From Paenibacillus sp. CAA11 (GTDB lineage: Bacteria; Bacillota; Bacilli; Paenibacillales; Paenibacillaceae): a stretch of 64,000 bases of DNA. The stretch spans positions 2,525,001 through 2,589,000 of the forward strand of contig NZ_CP028922.1 in assembly GCF_003060825.1 (NCBI RefSeq), written 5' to 3'. Below are positions 25,012-35,166 of this stretch, piece after piece. A program made the translations under genes and the position numbers. The number at the start of each line of letters is the position of its first letter. Positions within the stretch are counted from its first letter, which is position 1. The notes beneath the pieces are model-generated. The model had not been told where the DNA came from. It saw only the letters and a list, made by a program, of their open reading frames with translations, and made no database searches.

Positions 25012-26442
25012 TTAGTTCTGAATCCGTTTATAAATCTCCGTATATTCTTCCGCAGATACACTCCAGCTGTAATCTCCGCCAAACGCGTTCTTCGTAATCA
25101 CCTTCCAATGCTTTGGCTGGTGATAAAACTGAACAGCCCGGCGAATCGTATACAGTAGATCATGGGCGTTGTAGTTCGTGAACGTGAATCCGTTCCCCTC
25201 TCCCGTGAATTCATTGTAGGCCTGGACTGTATCGTTAAGCCCTCCAGTTTCGCGAACGATGGGGATGCTTCCATACCGAAGTGCGAGGAGCTGGCTGATC
25301 CCGCACGGCTCAAACCGGGAAGGCATAAGGAACAAATCACTGCCGGCATAAATTCGGCGGGACAATCCATCACTGAACTTGATCTGTGAGGACAGCTTCT
25401 GCGGCTGGCGTGAGGCTGCCTCTTTGAACCAATGCTCATAGTATGCATCTCCAGTACCGAGAACGACCACCTGTACATCATCGAAATACAGCAGCTCATC
25501 CAAAATCCGCATTACCAGATCCAGTCCCTTTGGCTCAACTAGCCGGGTCACCATGGCAATCAGCGGCACATCGGATTGAACAGGAAGCCCTATCTCCTTC
25601 TGCAGCGCCGTCTTATTCTCTCGCTTCTTGGTCAGGCTGGCCCTATACTTGGTCTTGAGAGCCTCATCCGTTGCCGGATTATAGAGCTCCGTATCAATTC
25701 CATTGACAATCCCGGATAAGCGGCTGCCCAGAGAGCGGAGCAACCCATCGAGCCCATAACCGTAATGAGATGTCTGAATCTCTTCAGCATAGGTTGGACT
25801 CACCGTGGTCACATGATCTGAATAAACCAGCCCGGCCTTCATAAAACTAACATTTCCGTAATATTCTAGCCCTTCGTATGTAAAATACTCGTCAGGCAGA
25901 CCCAGCAAATCATACAGCGTTTCATAAGGGAAAATCCCTTGGTACAGCAAATTATGCACTGTAAAAACCGTCTTGATGTCCTTGTAGAATGGATCATGTA
26001 AATAATGATGCTTCAGCAGGACGGAGATGGGCCCGGTATGCCAGTCATGACTATGAATGACATCTGGTCGGTAATCAATCAGCGGGAGCATTTCAAGTAC
26101 CGCACGGCTGAAGAAGGCAAAGCGTTCTCCGTCATCCATATAACCATAAATGCCATCTCTCCCAAAATACTGCTCATTATCAATAAAATATACGGGAATT
26201 CCCTCAAAATTCAGCTGCTGGATTCCGCAATACTGATTGCGCCAGCCAACAGGAACATTGGTTATATGCACAGGAACCATCTGCTCCTTATAGATATCTG
26301 GGATGGTATGGTATTTAGGCAGGACAATCCGAATGTCATGCCCTTGAGCATACAGTGCCTTGGGCAGGGCTCCGATCACATCGGCAAGCCCACCTGTTTT
26401 TACAAATGGAATCCCCTCTGCGGCAGCGAACAATATATTCAT
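25012..26442 (-). CDS. glgA: Glycogen synthase GlgA
   Basis: This 476-residue GT5 enzyme transfers glucose from ADP-glucose to the growing alpha-1,4-glucan. It carries the N-terminal ADP-glucose loop VKTGGLADV (Lys15), HSHDWHTG, TVHNLLYQG, KAGLVYSDHVTTVSPTYA, the C-terminal MVTRLVEPKGLDL and the donor-site SRFEPCGISQLLALRYG...RETGGL. Length is normal. It is second gene after glgB with an 83-base gap, and completes glycogen synthesis with glgC divergently transcribed upstream. Confidence 0.96.
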   Translation of the reverse strand: MNILFAAAEGIPFVKTGGLADVIGALPKALYAQGHDIRIVLPKYHTIPDIYKEQMVPVHITNVPVGWRNQYCGIQQLNFEGIPVYFIDNEQYFGRDGIYGYMDDGERFAFFSRAVLEMLPLIDYRPDVIHSHDWHTGPISVLLKHHYLHDPFYKDIKTVFTVHNLLYQGIFPYETLYDLLGLPDEYFTYEGLEYYGNVSFMKAGLVYSDHVTTVSPTYAEEIQTSHYGYGLDGLLRSLGSRLSGIVNGIDTELYNPATDEALKTKYRASLTKKRENKTALQKEIGLPVQSDVPLIAMVTRLVEPKGLDLVMRILDELLYFDDVQVVVLGTGDAYYEHWFKEAASRQPQKLSSQIKFSDGLSRRIYAGSDLFLMPSRFEPCGISQLLALRYGSIPIVRETGGLNDTVQAYNEFTGEGNGFTFTNYNAHDLLYTIRRAVQFYHQPKHWKVITKNAFGGDYSWSVSAEEYTEIYKRIQN

Positions 26443-26525
26443 TCTATAGTTCCTCCTTGAACTAAGTATGCAGCCAGTTACAGGCTGATATTTCTCTCCT
26501 GGCTCCTTTGATCCTTAAGACGGCA

Positions 26526-28511
26526 TCAGACTTTCGCTTTCCTTGAAGTCCGCTTCGTGCTCTGAGCTGGCTTATCCGCAGCTTTCGCAGCGGCTGAAGT
26601 TGCTCTCCCCTGCTTCTTCCAAATCGTCACACTAAGCGGAGCAAGGGACAGCTCTATACTGTGCGTCTGATCGTGCCAAGCAAGCTTTTCGGCCTTGATT
26701 GCGGCCTGATGCACACGTCCAGATCCACCGTATTCAAGCTGATCGCTGTTAAACACTTCTTCGTAATTCCCCGGTCTTGGCACACCAATGCGGTAGCGTT
26801 CTCTTGTGACAGGCTGAAAATTAATGACCACAAGCAAGGTGTCTCCAGGCTTTCTCCCTTTCCGCATAAAGGCAATGACGCTTTGCCTTGCATCATGCGG
26901 CGTCAACCACTGGAACCCATCCATGGAATGGTCAAGCTCCCAAAGCGCCTTCTCCTTGAGGTAGAAATGATTCAGGGCCGCTGAGTAATCCTGCAGCTTC
27001 CGGTGTGACTCATATTCGAGAAGGAACCAGTCAAGCTGTCCCTGGTCCCGCCATTCAATGAATTGACCAAATTCGCCTCCCATAAAGAGCAAACTCTTCC
27101 CCGGAGAGGTAAGCTGGTAAGCAAGCAGAACCCGAAGACCTGCAAATTTCTCCTCATAGCTGCCCGGCATCTTATCCAGCAGTGATTTCTTCCCATGCAC
27201 TACTTCATCGTGAGACAAGGGTAGCGTGAAGTTCTCGGAGTAGGCGTAGACAATGGGAAACGTGAGAAGATTATGCTTCTCAGGACGATGATAAAAAGGG
27301 GTTTCTATGTACTCCAGCGTGTCGTTCATCCATCCCATATTCCACTTATAGTTAAAACCTAGTCCTCCCTCATGAACCGGAGCCGTTACAAGCGGCCATG
27401 CACTGGATTCCTCCGCCATCATCAGGGCATGAGGATGGTATTCAAAGACCCGGCTGTTCAGCTCCTGAAGAAAAGAAATCGCTTCGAGATTCTCGATTCC
27501 GCCATGGAGATTGCGCCGATATTGACCTTCAGACTTCTCAAAGTCCAGTCGGATCATACTGGTTACAGCGTCTACCCGCAACCCGTCGAAATGATACATA
27601 TCCATCCAGTACAGCGCGTTAGAGATCAGGAACGATCTTACCTCTGGCTTACTGAAGTCGAAGCTCAGCGTGCCCCAACCTGGCTTATCTGCAAGAAGCG
27701 GATCTCCGTACTCGAAGAGTGGTGTCCCATCAAATAGTCGAAGACCATGGCTGTCTCGGGTAAAGTGACCCGGTACCCAATCCAGCACAACTCCAATTCC
27801 TGCCTGATGGCATTGATCCACAAAATACATCAGGTCTTTGGGCTGTCCGTAGCGGCTTGTCGGAGCAAAATACCCGGTCGCCTGATAACCCCATGATAAA
27901 TCGTATGGATGTTCGGTTAACGGCATGATCTCAATATGGGTATAGCCCATCTTTTGCACATAAGGAATCAGCTCATCTGCCATTTCGCGGTACGTATAGA
28001 AGGAACCGTCTTCCTTCTGTTTCCAAGTTCCAAAATGAATTTCATAAATATTAAGCGGCTTCTGATAAGGAGCTCTCTGCTTCCGTCTCCAAATCCCGTC
28101 ATTCCACTTATAGTCATCGACCGAGGCCACAACAGATGCGGTTGCAGGACGAACTTCTGCGCTAAAGCCGTAAGGATCTGCCTTTAAGAAGACGGCGCCA
28201 TCAGGACCCATGATTTCATACTTGTAAAATGTTCCTTCTTCAATATCAGGGAAAAAACGACTCCAAATTCCCGAATCGGGTATCTTATATAATAAATCAC
28301 TCTCTCCCCTCCAACCGTTCCAATCCGAAGCAATTCCGACCCGCTGCGCATGCGGTGCCCATACCGTAAAGCGAACGCCGCGGCGTCCTTCTTCTTCACA
28401 TAGATGAGCTCCGAACGAACGGTAGCTGCGGCATAATGTACCTTCATGGAAGAGGTAGATATCTTGGGCCGAAATTCCGGCTTTCGGCTCATTCATATGC
28501 AGTTCTGGCAA
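26526..28511 (-). CDS. glgB: 1,4-alpha-glucan branching enzyme GlgB
   Basis: The 661-residue GH13 enzyme makes alpha-1,6 branches in glycogen. It has an N-terminal CBM48 (GVRFTVWAPHAQRVGIASDWN), a catalytic barrel with nucleophile aspartate in GLRVDAVTSM, acid/base glutamate in MMAEESSAWP and LSHDEVVHGKKSL, and a C-terminal domain. The tail ends in a basic, Ala-rich extension (SAAAKAADKPAQSTKRTSRKAKV region) not needed for the fold. TTG 28511 follows AAGGGTG; an ATG five codons later lacks a site. It is first gene of glgB-glgA. Confidence 0.95.
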   Translation of the reverse strand: MPELHMNEPKAGISAQDIYLFHEGTLCRSYRSFGAHLCEEEGRRGVRFTVWAPHAQRVGIASDWNGWRGESDLLYKIPDSGIWSRFFPDIEEGTFYKYEIMGPDGAVFLKADPYGFSAEVRPATASVVASVDDYKWNDGIWRRKQRAPYQKPLNIYEIHFGTWKQKEDGSFYTYREMADELIPYVQKMGYTHIEIMPLTEHPYDLSWGYQATGYFAPTSRYGQPKDLMYFVDQCHQAGIGVVLDWVPGHFTRDSHGLRLFDGTPLFEYGDPLLADKPGWGTLSFDFSKPEVRSFLISNALYWMDMYHFDGLRVDAVTSMIRLDFEKSEGQYRRNLHGGIENLEAISFLQELNSRVFEYHPHALMMAEESSAWPLVTAPVHEGGLGFNYKWNMGWMNDTLEYIETPFYHRPEKHNLLTFPIVYAYSENFTLPLSHDEVVHGKKSLLDKMPGSYEEKFAGLRVLLAYQLTSPGKSLLFMGGEFGQFIEWRDQGQLDWFLLEYESHRKLQDYSAALNHFYLKEKALWELDHSMDGFQWLTPHDARQSVIAFMRKGRKPGDTLLVVINFQPVTRERYRIGVPRPGNYEEVFNSDQLEYGGSGRVHQAAIKAEKLAWHDQTHSIELSLAPLSVTIWKKQGRATSAAAKAADKPAQSTKRTSRKAKV

Positions 28512-28699
28512 TTCATCACACCCTTTTTAAAGATGATTCACTTAGTCCATTACCCCATTATTTCAATTTTGAACAGCGAAAATGCCGCTGAAAAATAAAA
28601 ATGTAATTTTTCAGTTAATTCCCAATAAACTGGTTTCAACAACAGTATATCTCGTTTATGTATAGACTACACTGACAAATTCATTGGGAGGGAAACGAC

Positions 28700-29920
28700 A
28701 TGAGTAAAAAGGAATGTATTGCCATGCTGTTGGCGGGAGGGGAAGGTCGCAGACTGTCTCCGCTTACGTCAAAGCAAGCGAAACCGGCCGTGCCGTTTGG
28801 CGGTCACTATCGTATTATCGATTTTCCTCTCAGCAACTGCGTGAATTCCGGAATCGATACGATCGGCGTATTAACCCAATATGAAGCAGAGTCCCTGCAT
28901 AATCACATTGGAGATGGATCGGCTTGGGGACTCGGACGCAGCGAGACTGGAGGCATTGCTTTGCTTCCATCTTACAATACAGGTTCTGATGAGTATTTAG
29001 GCACCGCTGATGCCATTTATAAGAATATCGAATACATTGATTCCTATGCTCCGGAGAATGTCCTCATCTTGTCCGGGGACCATATTTACCATATGGATTA
29101 TCGCGAGGTACTTGATTTCCATGTGAACTCGCAGGCCTCTGCAACGATCTCCGTGATGCCCGTTCCTTGGGAAGAGGCTCATCGCTTTGGCGTTATGGTT
29201 GCAGACGATAACTTCAAAATTACAGAATTTGAAGAAAAGCCGGAAAGTCCGAAGAGTAACCTGGCTTCCATGGGCATTTATATGTTCAGATGGGACTTCC
29301 TGAAGAAGCATCTGCTGATGGATGCTGCAAACGAAAGCTCCAGTCATGACTTCGGCAAAGATGTTATTCCTGCCATGCTGGCTGGCGATCTCCCGCTCTA
29401 TGCCTACCCGTTCAAGGGCTACTGGAGAGATGTCGGCACAGTCTCCAGCCTGTGGGAGGCCCATATGGATATTCTAGCCGAGGATTCTGACTGGAAGCTC
29501 CACAATCCAAGCTGGCCAATGTACACCAACGAATGGGAGACCACGCTTAACGAGACGAAATTCCGCGGAATTCCTGCGAAGGGGTCCATGATCCATGATA
29601 CTTGTGCTTTAGAAGGGTATGCAGAGCGCTCTGTTATCTTTGGAGGTACAGAGATTGGGCGGTTTGCCAAGATCAAAGATAGTGTGGTTATGCCAAATGC
29701 CAAGATTGGACGGAACGTACTCATCGAATGTGCGATCATTGGAGAAGGAGCCGTTATTAAGGATGGGGCAGTCATCAAGGGAGCCGCGAACGAAGTCATC
29801 GTGATCGGACCGAATGAGACCGTTCTGGCTAAGCCTGCCGTTCGTCCTCAGCCTTCCCGTATGCTTAAAGAAGTGTATGACAAGTCCACCAGATTGCGTG
29901 CTGGAGGCATGTCTTCTTAA
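28700..29920 (+). CDS. glgC: Glucose-1-phosphate adenylyltransferase GlgC
   Basis: The 406-residue ADP-glucose pyrophosphorylase makes the sugar donor for GlgA. The N-terminal nucleotide-binding motif is [26 protein letters not shown], with [13 protein letters not shown], a FEEKP substrate motif and a C-terminal left-handed beta-helix with hexapeptide repeats (~295-370). GGGAGGG precedes the ATG. It is divergent from glgB. No GlgD follows; instead a group IIC intron lies between its stop codon and its terminator. Confidence 0.95.
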   Translation: MSKKECIAMLLAGGEGRRLSPLTSKQAKPAVPFGGHYRIIDFPLSNCVNSGIDTIGVLTQYEAESLHNHIGDGSAWGLGRSETGGIALLPSYNTGSDEYLGTADAIYKNIEYIDSYAPENVLILSGDHIYHMDYREVLDFHVNSQASATISVMPVPWEEAHRFGVMVADDNFKITEFEEKPESPKSNLASMGIYMFRWDFLKKHLLMDAANESSSHDFGKDVIPAMLAGDLPLYAYPFKGYWRDVGTVSSLWEAHMDILAEDSDWKLHNPSWPMYTNEWETTLNETKFRGIPAKGSMIHDTCALEGYAERSVIFGGTEIGRFAKIKDSVVMPNAKIGRNVLIECAIIGEGAVIKDGAVIKGAANEVIVIGPNETVLAKPAVRPQPSRMLKEVYDKSTRLRAGGMSS

Positions 29921-29932
29921 ACTAATATATGA

Positions 29933-31833
29933 ATCGAGTAGGAGGCTATTCATTAGATGAGTAGCCGACCTCTCACACCACCGTACGTACCGTTCGGTAT
30001 ACGGCGGTTCAACCGCATAAGTGCAATTTACGTAAACGCTCGTATTGCGCAGGAAAGTCATAATATCCTGCCTGTACGAGCTTTTTGTTTGTTATGGAAC
30101 GAGACAACACTGGACTTCCGGCGATGCGCCAGTACCCGAGACGGGAATTGCCCCACTGGTAAGCCTGCCATTCCGGTATCCCCAGCTTCCGCAGGTTTTG
30201 TACTTTTGTTCGCGGCTTTTTCCACTGTTTCCAGATGTACATCCGCAGTCGTCTTCGCAACCATTCGCTCCAGCTTTGCAGGATCCGTTTCATGTCGGCC
30301 ACATAGTAGTAACCAATCCATCCCCGAATGTAGACTTTTACCTTTTCCATGACTTGGCGAACATTTCTGCCCTGGCTGCGACTTGTGAGTTCTTTCAACT
30401 TCTTCTTCGCTTTTGCGAGGGATTGTCCATGGGCACGGATATACATGCCGTTCTTGTTCTTTCCCAGGGCAAAGCCGAGAAATTTGAAGTGCTTTCGAGC
30501 CACTACGCTACCGACCTTACTTTTCTGCGTATTGATCTGGAGTCTCAGTTTGGTCTCCAGGTACTTTCCGCAGGATTCCAGTAGCCGCACCGCTGCCCGT
30601 TTGCTTTTGGCAAGCACCACAATATCGTCCGCATAGCGGATGACGTTCACTCCGCGGCCTTTCATCTCTTGGTCAAATTCGTTCAGGTAGATGTTCGCCA
30701 GAAGCGGCGACAGGGGGCCTCCCTGAGGGGAGCCTTCTTCTGTTTTGCAGTGCACCCCGTTCTCCATAACCCCACTTTTCAGGTATCTCTTAATCAGTTC
30801 GGTTACGCGTCTGTCCTGAATTTGTTTGCGCAAAAGATGCATAAGCAGCTCATGATTCAGCGTGTCGAAGTATTTGGAGAGGTCGATTTCTACTGCGTAG
30901 CCGTATCCCTGTTCTGCATAGTCTTTCACCTTGCGAATGGCCTGTTGTGCGCTCCGACCGGGGCGGTAGCCATAGCTTCCCTCCGAGAAGAGCGGCTCGA
31001 ACAGGGGCTGGAGCTGCTGGGCGACTGCCTGCTGAATCACTCGGTCTACGACCGTGGGTATGCCAAGCTTCCGTACTCCGCTTCCATCTGCTTTGGGAAT
31101 TTCCTTGCGCCGTACTGGGCTGGGCTTGTATCTGCCTTCCCGGATCTTTTGCAACAGCTCGTCTCTATGTTCCTGCAGCCAGGGTAGCGCGTCTTCTACG
31201 GTCATTCCGTCGATTCCTGGCGCTCCATGGTTGCGTTTGACCTGTTTGTAGGCTCTGTTCAGATTGTCTCTGTCCAGAATCTGCTCCAGCAGGTCTGTTG
31301 CACCGCCTCTTTCTTTACGTTCCCGAGTACCGGCGCTCCGCACTCCCGCATGCTCTTCGCGTTCCACGCTATCCCTTTGCAGGTAGCCCTTTCGGTATTC
31401 TGCTTTCATCGCGTCAGCTCTCCTTTCGGTATGTACTCGAGACTTACGATTGTTCGGCCCTTCCCCGAAAAAAAAACCTTCCGGGTACTATGGCCTCTGC
31501 TGACTTCTCACAGCAAGCTTTACTCCGTCTTTCGGTTTTTTTTTCCTACTTGTCGTCTGTGAGACCTCCCCGGGTAAGAGCGATAACCTTCCCCTCATCT
31601 ATCTGCCACATTTACACCATGGGATTCGGGCAGTATTGGACTTTGCTTTGTAGTGCAAGCTCGTCCGTCCCATGATGCCTTCTATGTGATTTCTGTTCGT
31701 CAGACCGAGGGTTTGCCTCCGGCTTCCTTCAGATTCCGCCTCGCGGCGGACACCCTTGCCTTCAGCTAACAGTTCCTACTGCCAAGCCTGTAGCGGACTT
31801 TCACCGCCGAGTTATCGCCCATGCCGGGCGCAC
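29933..31833 (-). mobile_element. Group IIC (bacterial class C) intron
   Basis: About 1.9 kb on the minus strand. The 5' end GTGCGCCCGGCATGGG and the following AAGGGTGTCCG...GAATCTGAAGGAAGC block closely resemble the Oceanobacillus iheyensis group IIC ribozyme as I recall it. Domain IV holds the reverse transcriptase. Domain V (30010-29974: GAACCGCCGTATACC-GAAC-GGTACGTACGG) matches the same intron, and a domain VI hairpin GGCTA...TAGCC ends near CTACTCGAT. The 5' junction abuts a terminator stem (31837-31863), the target preference of class C introns. Borders are good to a few bases. It separates glgC from its terminator, in antisense. Confidence 0.92.
30009..31409 (-). CDS. ltrA: Group II intron-encoded reverse transcriptase/maturase
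   Basis: This 466-residue intron-encoded protein promotes splicing and retrohoming. RT blocks include GAPGIDGMTVED, RPLG-type IPTVVDRVIQQAV, GYRPGRSAQQAI, EIDLSKYFDTLNH, EGSPQGGPLSPLLANIYLNEFD and the active-site RYADDIV (~255). The maturase X domain follows (KVKVYIRGWIGYYYVADM). The C-terminus ends in YYDFPAQYERLRKLHL without an HNH endonuclease domain, as expected for class C. It appears intact. GGAGAG lies 8 bases before ATG 31409, and the stop touches domain V. Confidence 0.95.
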   Translation of the reverse strand: MKAEYRKGYLQRDSVEREEHAGVRSAGTRERKERGGATDLLEQILDRDNLNRAYKQVKRNHGAPGIDGMTVEDALPWLQEHRDELLQKIREGRYKPSPVRRKEIPKADGSGVRKLGIPTVVDRVIQQAVAQQLQPLFEPLFSEGSYGYRPGRSAQQAIRKVKDYAEQGYGYAVEIDLSKYFDTLNHELLMHLLRKQIQDRRVTELIKRYLKSGVMENGVHCKTEEGSPQGGPLSPLLANIYLNEFDQEMKGRGVNVIRYADDIVVLAKSKRAAVRLLESCGKYLETKLRLQINTQKSKVGSVVARKHFKFLGFALGKNKNGMYIRAHGQSLAKAKKKLKELTSRSQGRNVRQVMEKVKVYIRGWIGYYYVADMKRILQSWSEWLRRRLRMYIWKQWKKPRTKVQNLRKLGIPEWQAYQWGNSRLGYWRIAGSPVLSRSITNKKLVQAGYYDFPAQYERLRKLHLCG

Positions 31834-31836
31834 ACT

Positions 31837-31866
31837 AAGAGCGGACCTTATGGGTCCGCTCTTTAA
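31837..31866 (+). terminator. glgC terminator, displaced by the intron
   Basis: AAGAGCGGAC / GTCCGCTCTT is a perfect stem with a T-rich tail (TTAACATTTTT) on the plus strand. Without the intron it would stand ~15 bases after the glgC stop. The intron 5' junction is 4 bases from the stem. Confidence 0.85.
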
Positions 31867-31884
31867 CATTTTTGAATAGATATG

Positions 31885-32964
31885 CTATTGATATAAGTTC
31901 CAGCTGTTGCGGTCGATGCTCATAAGAAGAAGCTCTTCTTCCTTGTCTCCGAACTGGACAGTCATACGTTGGTCATCCTGCTCTTGCAGTCCTGCTGAGT
32001 GAAAGGATCGGATTGCGCGCTGATTCCATGCAAAGACACGTAGAGATATCTTATTCAGCTTAAGGATGTCGAAGGCGATGCGCAGCATCTCGCGGACCAT
32101 GCGCTCCCCAAGTCCTTTTCCCCGAAAAGCCGCACTGCCGATAATAACCTTTCCGATCCAGCCTTCCCCTGTCTCGCGATTTAGATCCTCCAGGCTAATG
32201 TGACCGATTCGCTGGCCGCTTGCACGATGGATCACCGTATAGATGAGCCGATCGGATTTCCAAGGGAAGTTGGCTCCTGATAGGTATTCATCCAGCTGTT
32301 CATCTTGAAGCGGGTACTGCCAGTGTGGACCGGCCCATCCCAACAGAAACTCAGGAGAACCCGCCCATTGCTGAATCGCATCATAATCCCATTTGCCAAA
32401 ATACACAAAATCGAGATCATCTTCTTCTTGGCCTGTCGTAAACCATTCATATAAGTTAAACTGGCGGTCTCCGTTATAACGAGTAGCCATGTAGCGGAAC
32501 CCTAAGCTTTGATATAGCAGGTTCAAGTTCAAATTGGTGGATACGCAGTCCAATCTAATTCCCTTTTTCCCATCCTCCAGGGTTTTCTGAATCGCCCATT
32601 TCATCATCTGTTCCGACAATCCCATTCTCCGATACTTCGTTCGAACGTTAAGGCGATGCAGATAATAATAATCAGGATCGTTCATTTCCCCCCAATAGGA
32701 AGGATCGCTCTCCTGCAAAGTAAACATCGCAGCAGGCTCATCCCCAGCAAACCCAAGGAAAATACGTCTGGAATCAAAATAGGAAGATACTTCCTCTCTA
32801 GTAAAACTCTCTGGACGCCATTGGTCGATGCCCTTCTGCACCATCCAATTCGCCGCTTCCACCAGCAGTTCACGGACGGCATCAGCATCCGAAGGCTTTG
32901 CTTCTCTTATGATCAACGAAGGGACATCAATCTCTGTCTCCCATTCATCTTGCCAGTCACTCAT
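31885..32964 (-). CDS. Tandem GNAT acetyltransferase
   Basis: The 359-residue protein has two GNAT domains. The N-terminal one (~18-175) has LHRLNVRTKYRRMGLSEQMMKWA as acetyl-CoA loop. The C-terminal one (~185-355), RimJ/L-like, has IGKVIIGSAAFRGKGLGERMV and LRVFAWNQRAIRSFHSAGL. The ATG overlaps the stop of the sensor-kinase gene (ATGA), so it is the last member of a five-gene unit and may be a target or effector of that signalling pathway. Acceptor is unknown. Confidence 0.88.
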   Translation of the reverse strand: MSDWQDEWETEIDVPSLIIREAKPSDADAVRELLVEAANWMVQKGIDQWRPESFTREEVSSYFDSRRIFLGFAGDEPAAMFTLQESDPSYWGEMNDPDYYYLHRLNVRTKYRRMGLSEQMMKWAIQKTLEDGKKGIRLDCVSTNLNLNLLYQSLGFRYMATRYNGDRQFNLYEWFTTGQEEDDLDFVYFGKWDYDAIQQWAGSPEFLLGWAGPHWQYPLQDEQLDEYLSGANFPWKSDRLIYTVIHRASGQRIGHISLEDLNRETGEGWIGKVIIGSAAFRGKGLGERMVREMLRIAFDILKLNKISLRVFAWNQRAIRSFHSAGLQEQDDQRMTVQFGDKEEELLLMSIDRNSWNLYQ

Positions 32965-34442
32965 GCCTGTCCCTCCTCTTCTGCAGTCATGTGTTGTCCG
33001 CCTGAGATTTGCTTAGAATGATCTGTCTGGTCGGTCTCCTCAGTACCTTTATAGAGAGGTAACTTTACAATCACTCTTGTGCCAACACCCAGCTCGCTCT
33101 GCATATCCATGATTCCCTTATGGAGCTCCACGAGTTGCTGAGTGATAGCAAGGCCAAGGCCTGTGCCCCCACCCTGGTGATTCACCTGGAAGAAGCGGTC
33201 TTTCACCTTCCGCAAGTGTTCTTCACTAATGCCAATTCCGGTGTCAGTCACTTCGGCCACCCCATACTCGCCCTCAGTCCGGATAGTCAGTGCAATAGTC
33301 GAGTTCTCATGCGAGAACTTGGTCGCATTATCCACCAGGTTGAGAAAGACCTGCTTGAGACGGTTAGGATCTCCATATACCCTGACTGGCTCCCCCGTCT
33401 GATTATCTAGCTGAAGCTGGATCTGCTTCTGTTCGGCTTTTACCCATACATTCAGCATGGTCTCTTGAAGAATTTCTACTAAATTCACATCGGATAGCAC
33501 CAGCTTCATCTCATTCTGCTGCAGCTTCGAGAAGTCGAGCATTTCTTCCACCAGGCCGATCAGTCTATCGGTCTCTTTAGCAATAATCTGCATTCCAAGC
33601 TTCGTCTCTTCCGGATCGAACCCGCCAGAGGTCAAAGTTTCGCTCCATCCTTTAATTCCTGTCAAGGGGGTACGAAGCTCATGCGAAATGGATGTAATGA
33701 AATCATCCTTAATCTGATTGCTTCTTACGATTTCCTGAGCCATAAAGTTCAGTGTAGAGGCAAGCTGCCCCAACTCATATTTGTAGTCCCCTTTTACCCG
33801 AACATCAAACTTGCCCCTCGCCATCTGAGAGGAAACCGCCTGTATATTGTTGATTGGCTTCACAATGGAATTGGCCAGACCCATACTAAACAGAAGCACA
33901 ACCGTTAACACAGCAACACCAACGCCGGAGGATACTAAAGAAATGTTCAGGACTTTGGCATTCACCTTGTCCAATGAGGTGACGTAACGAACGATATATT
34001 TAACTTCTCCGCTGACCTCGAACGGACTGGATACAGCCATAACCGATTCGCCGGTTCCCGGCTGACGGCCGATCCATTTGCTGATATTTCCCGCTAGCGC
34101 CTGGGGAACATCACTCGTCTGTATCGGTTTATCCACGATAAAGTTGGTGCTGTTTATAAGCACATGCCCCTCCCGATCAAGAATTTGCAGCTCGGCGTAC
34201 TTTGAGCTATAGCTTTGGAGCATGACCGGCAAATAGTCCGAATCCTTATCCGAGCTGACTTTAAGTACGGTCTCAAAGTAACGATCAGCCGTTTCGATGT
34301 CACTCTTAAGCGTGTCATAGACACTATCGTAGTAGTATGTCCGGATGGCAAAAAGAAAGATGATTTCCACCATCAGCAGCGTAACAAACACTACAATAAA
34401 GTAGTGCAGCACGATCTGCCGGCCGATCCCTTTCTTAATCAT
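32961..34442 (-). CDS. Sensor histidine kinase (HAMP-HisKA-HATPase)
   Basis: The 493-residue kinase has TM1 ~10-32, an extracellular sensor ~33-165 (dCache/PhoR-like length), TM2 ~170-195 and HAMP. HisKA has its phosphate acceptor in FITSISHELRTPL, and the ATPase has N box NLVDNATKFS, G1 DTGIGIS and G2 GGGTGLGLAI. It is translationally coupled to the response regulator (ATGA overlap at 34439-34442). GCGAGGG precedes ATG 34442. The stimulus is unknown; an FG-GAP lipoprotein and a lone ABC ATPase in the same unit may help sense envelope state. Confidence 0.92.
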   Translation of the reverse strand: MIKKGIGRQIVLHYFIVVFVTLLMVEIIFLFAIRTYYYDSVYDTLKSDIETADRYFETVLKVSSDKDSDYLPVMLQSYSSKYAELQILDREGHVLINSTNFIVDKPIQTSDVPQALAGNISKWIGRQPGTGESVMAVSSPFEVSGEVKYIVRYVTSLDKVNAKVLNISLVSSGVGVAVLTVVLLFSMGLANSIVKPINNIQAVSSQMARGKFDVRVKGDYKYELGQLASTLNFMAQEIVRSNQIKDDFITSISHELRTPLTGIKGWSETLTSGGFDPEETKLGMQIIAKETDRLIGLVEEMLDFSKLQQNEMKLVLSDVNLVEILQETMLNVWVKAEQKQIQLQLDNQTGEPVRVYGDPNRLKQVFLNLVDNATKFSHENSTIALTIRTEGEYGVAEVTDTGIGISEEHLRKVKDRFFQVNHQGGGTGLGLAITQQLVELHKGIMDMQSELGVGTRVIVKLPLYKGTEETDQTDHSKQISGGQHMTAEEEGQA

Positions 34443-35137
34443 TGTCCCTCGCCTTTCCACTTATAACCGTGTCCCCATACGGTTTGTAAAAAGGCCGGTT
34501 CGGAGGGGTTACTCTCAATCTTTTGGCGGAGTCTGCGGATATTCACATCGACAATTTTAGGGTCGCCCATATATTCCTTGCCCCATACATGATCCAGCAG
34601 AACATCGCGGCTCAGCGGCGTATTTTCCTTCTCCAGGAAATACTGAATCAGTGAGAATTCGGTCGGCGTCAGCTCAATTGGCTGTCCATTCTTTTTGAAC
34701 TGCTTCGTAATCAAATCCAGGGTGAACGGTCCGGAGGCGAATGAAACCTTAGCGCTGCTCTCCCGATAGACATTTACGCGTCTAAGAAGAGACTGGATGC
34801 GAGCAATAAGCTCTGTCGGACTGAACGGCTTGCTTACATGATCATCCGCACCCACAGACAAAGCATACACCTTGTCCTGCTCCTGTACTTTTGCCGTCAA
34901 AAATATGATGCCGATCCGCTCATTGGTCTCCCGAACTCTGCGGCAAACCTCAAAGCCGTCTATCCCCGGAACCATGACATCAAGCAGTGCAATATCAATG
35001 TCGGGTACGCTTGTCAGCTTGCTCAGCGCCTCATTGCCGTCAGCTGCCTCCAGAACTTCAAAGCCGTTGCGCTTCAGATTGATGACAATAAAACTGCGAA
35101 TGGACTCTTCATCTTCCAAAATCAATACTTTACTCAA
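34439..35137 (-). CDS. OmpR-family response regulator
   Basis: The 232-residue regulator has a complete receiver domain: acidic pocket ILEDEES, phosphoacceptor Asp53 (IALLDVMVPG), Thr in FLTAKV and Lys in VSKPFSPTEL. A winged-helix DNA-binding domain follows (ELTPTEFSLIQYF, VDVNIRRLRQKI, WGHGYKW). It is paired with the following kinase gene, 29 bases downstream of the FG-GAP lipoprotein gene. Confidence 0.94.
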   Translation of the reverse strand: MSKVLILEDEESIRSFIVINLKRNGFEVLEAADGNEALSKLTSVPDIDIALLDVMVPGIDGFEVCRRVRETNERIGIIFLTAKVQEQDKVYALSVGADDHVSKPFSPTELIARIQSLLRRVNVYRESSAKVSFASGPFTLDLITKQFKKNGQPIELTPTEFSLIQYFLEKENTPLSRDVLLDHVWGKEYMGDPKIVDVNIRRLRQKIESNPSEPAFLQTVWGHGYKWKGEGQ

Positions 35138-35166
35138 ACTAACCCTTCCTTTCCTAAGGTGTACGA

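Noticed and set aside
30009-31409. Reverse transcriptase as a retron or diversity-generating system
   Set aside because: The maturase X domain, group IIC domain V directly after the stop and the terminator target show an ordinary group II intron.
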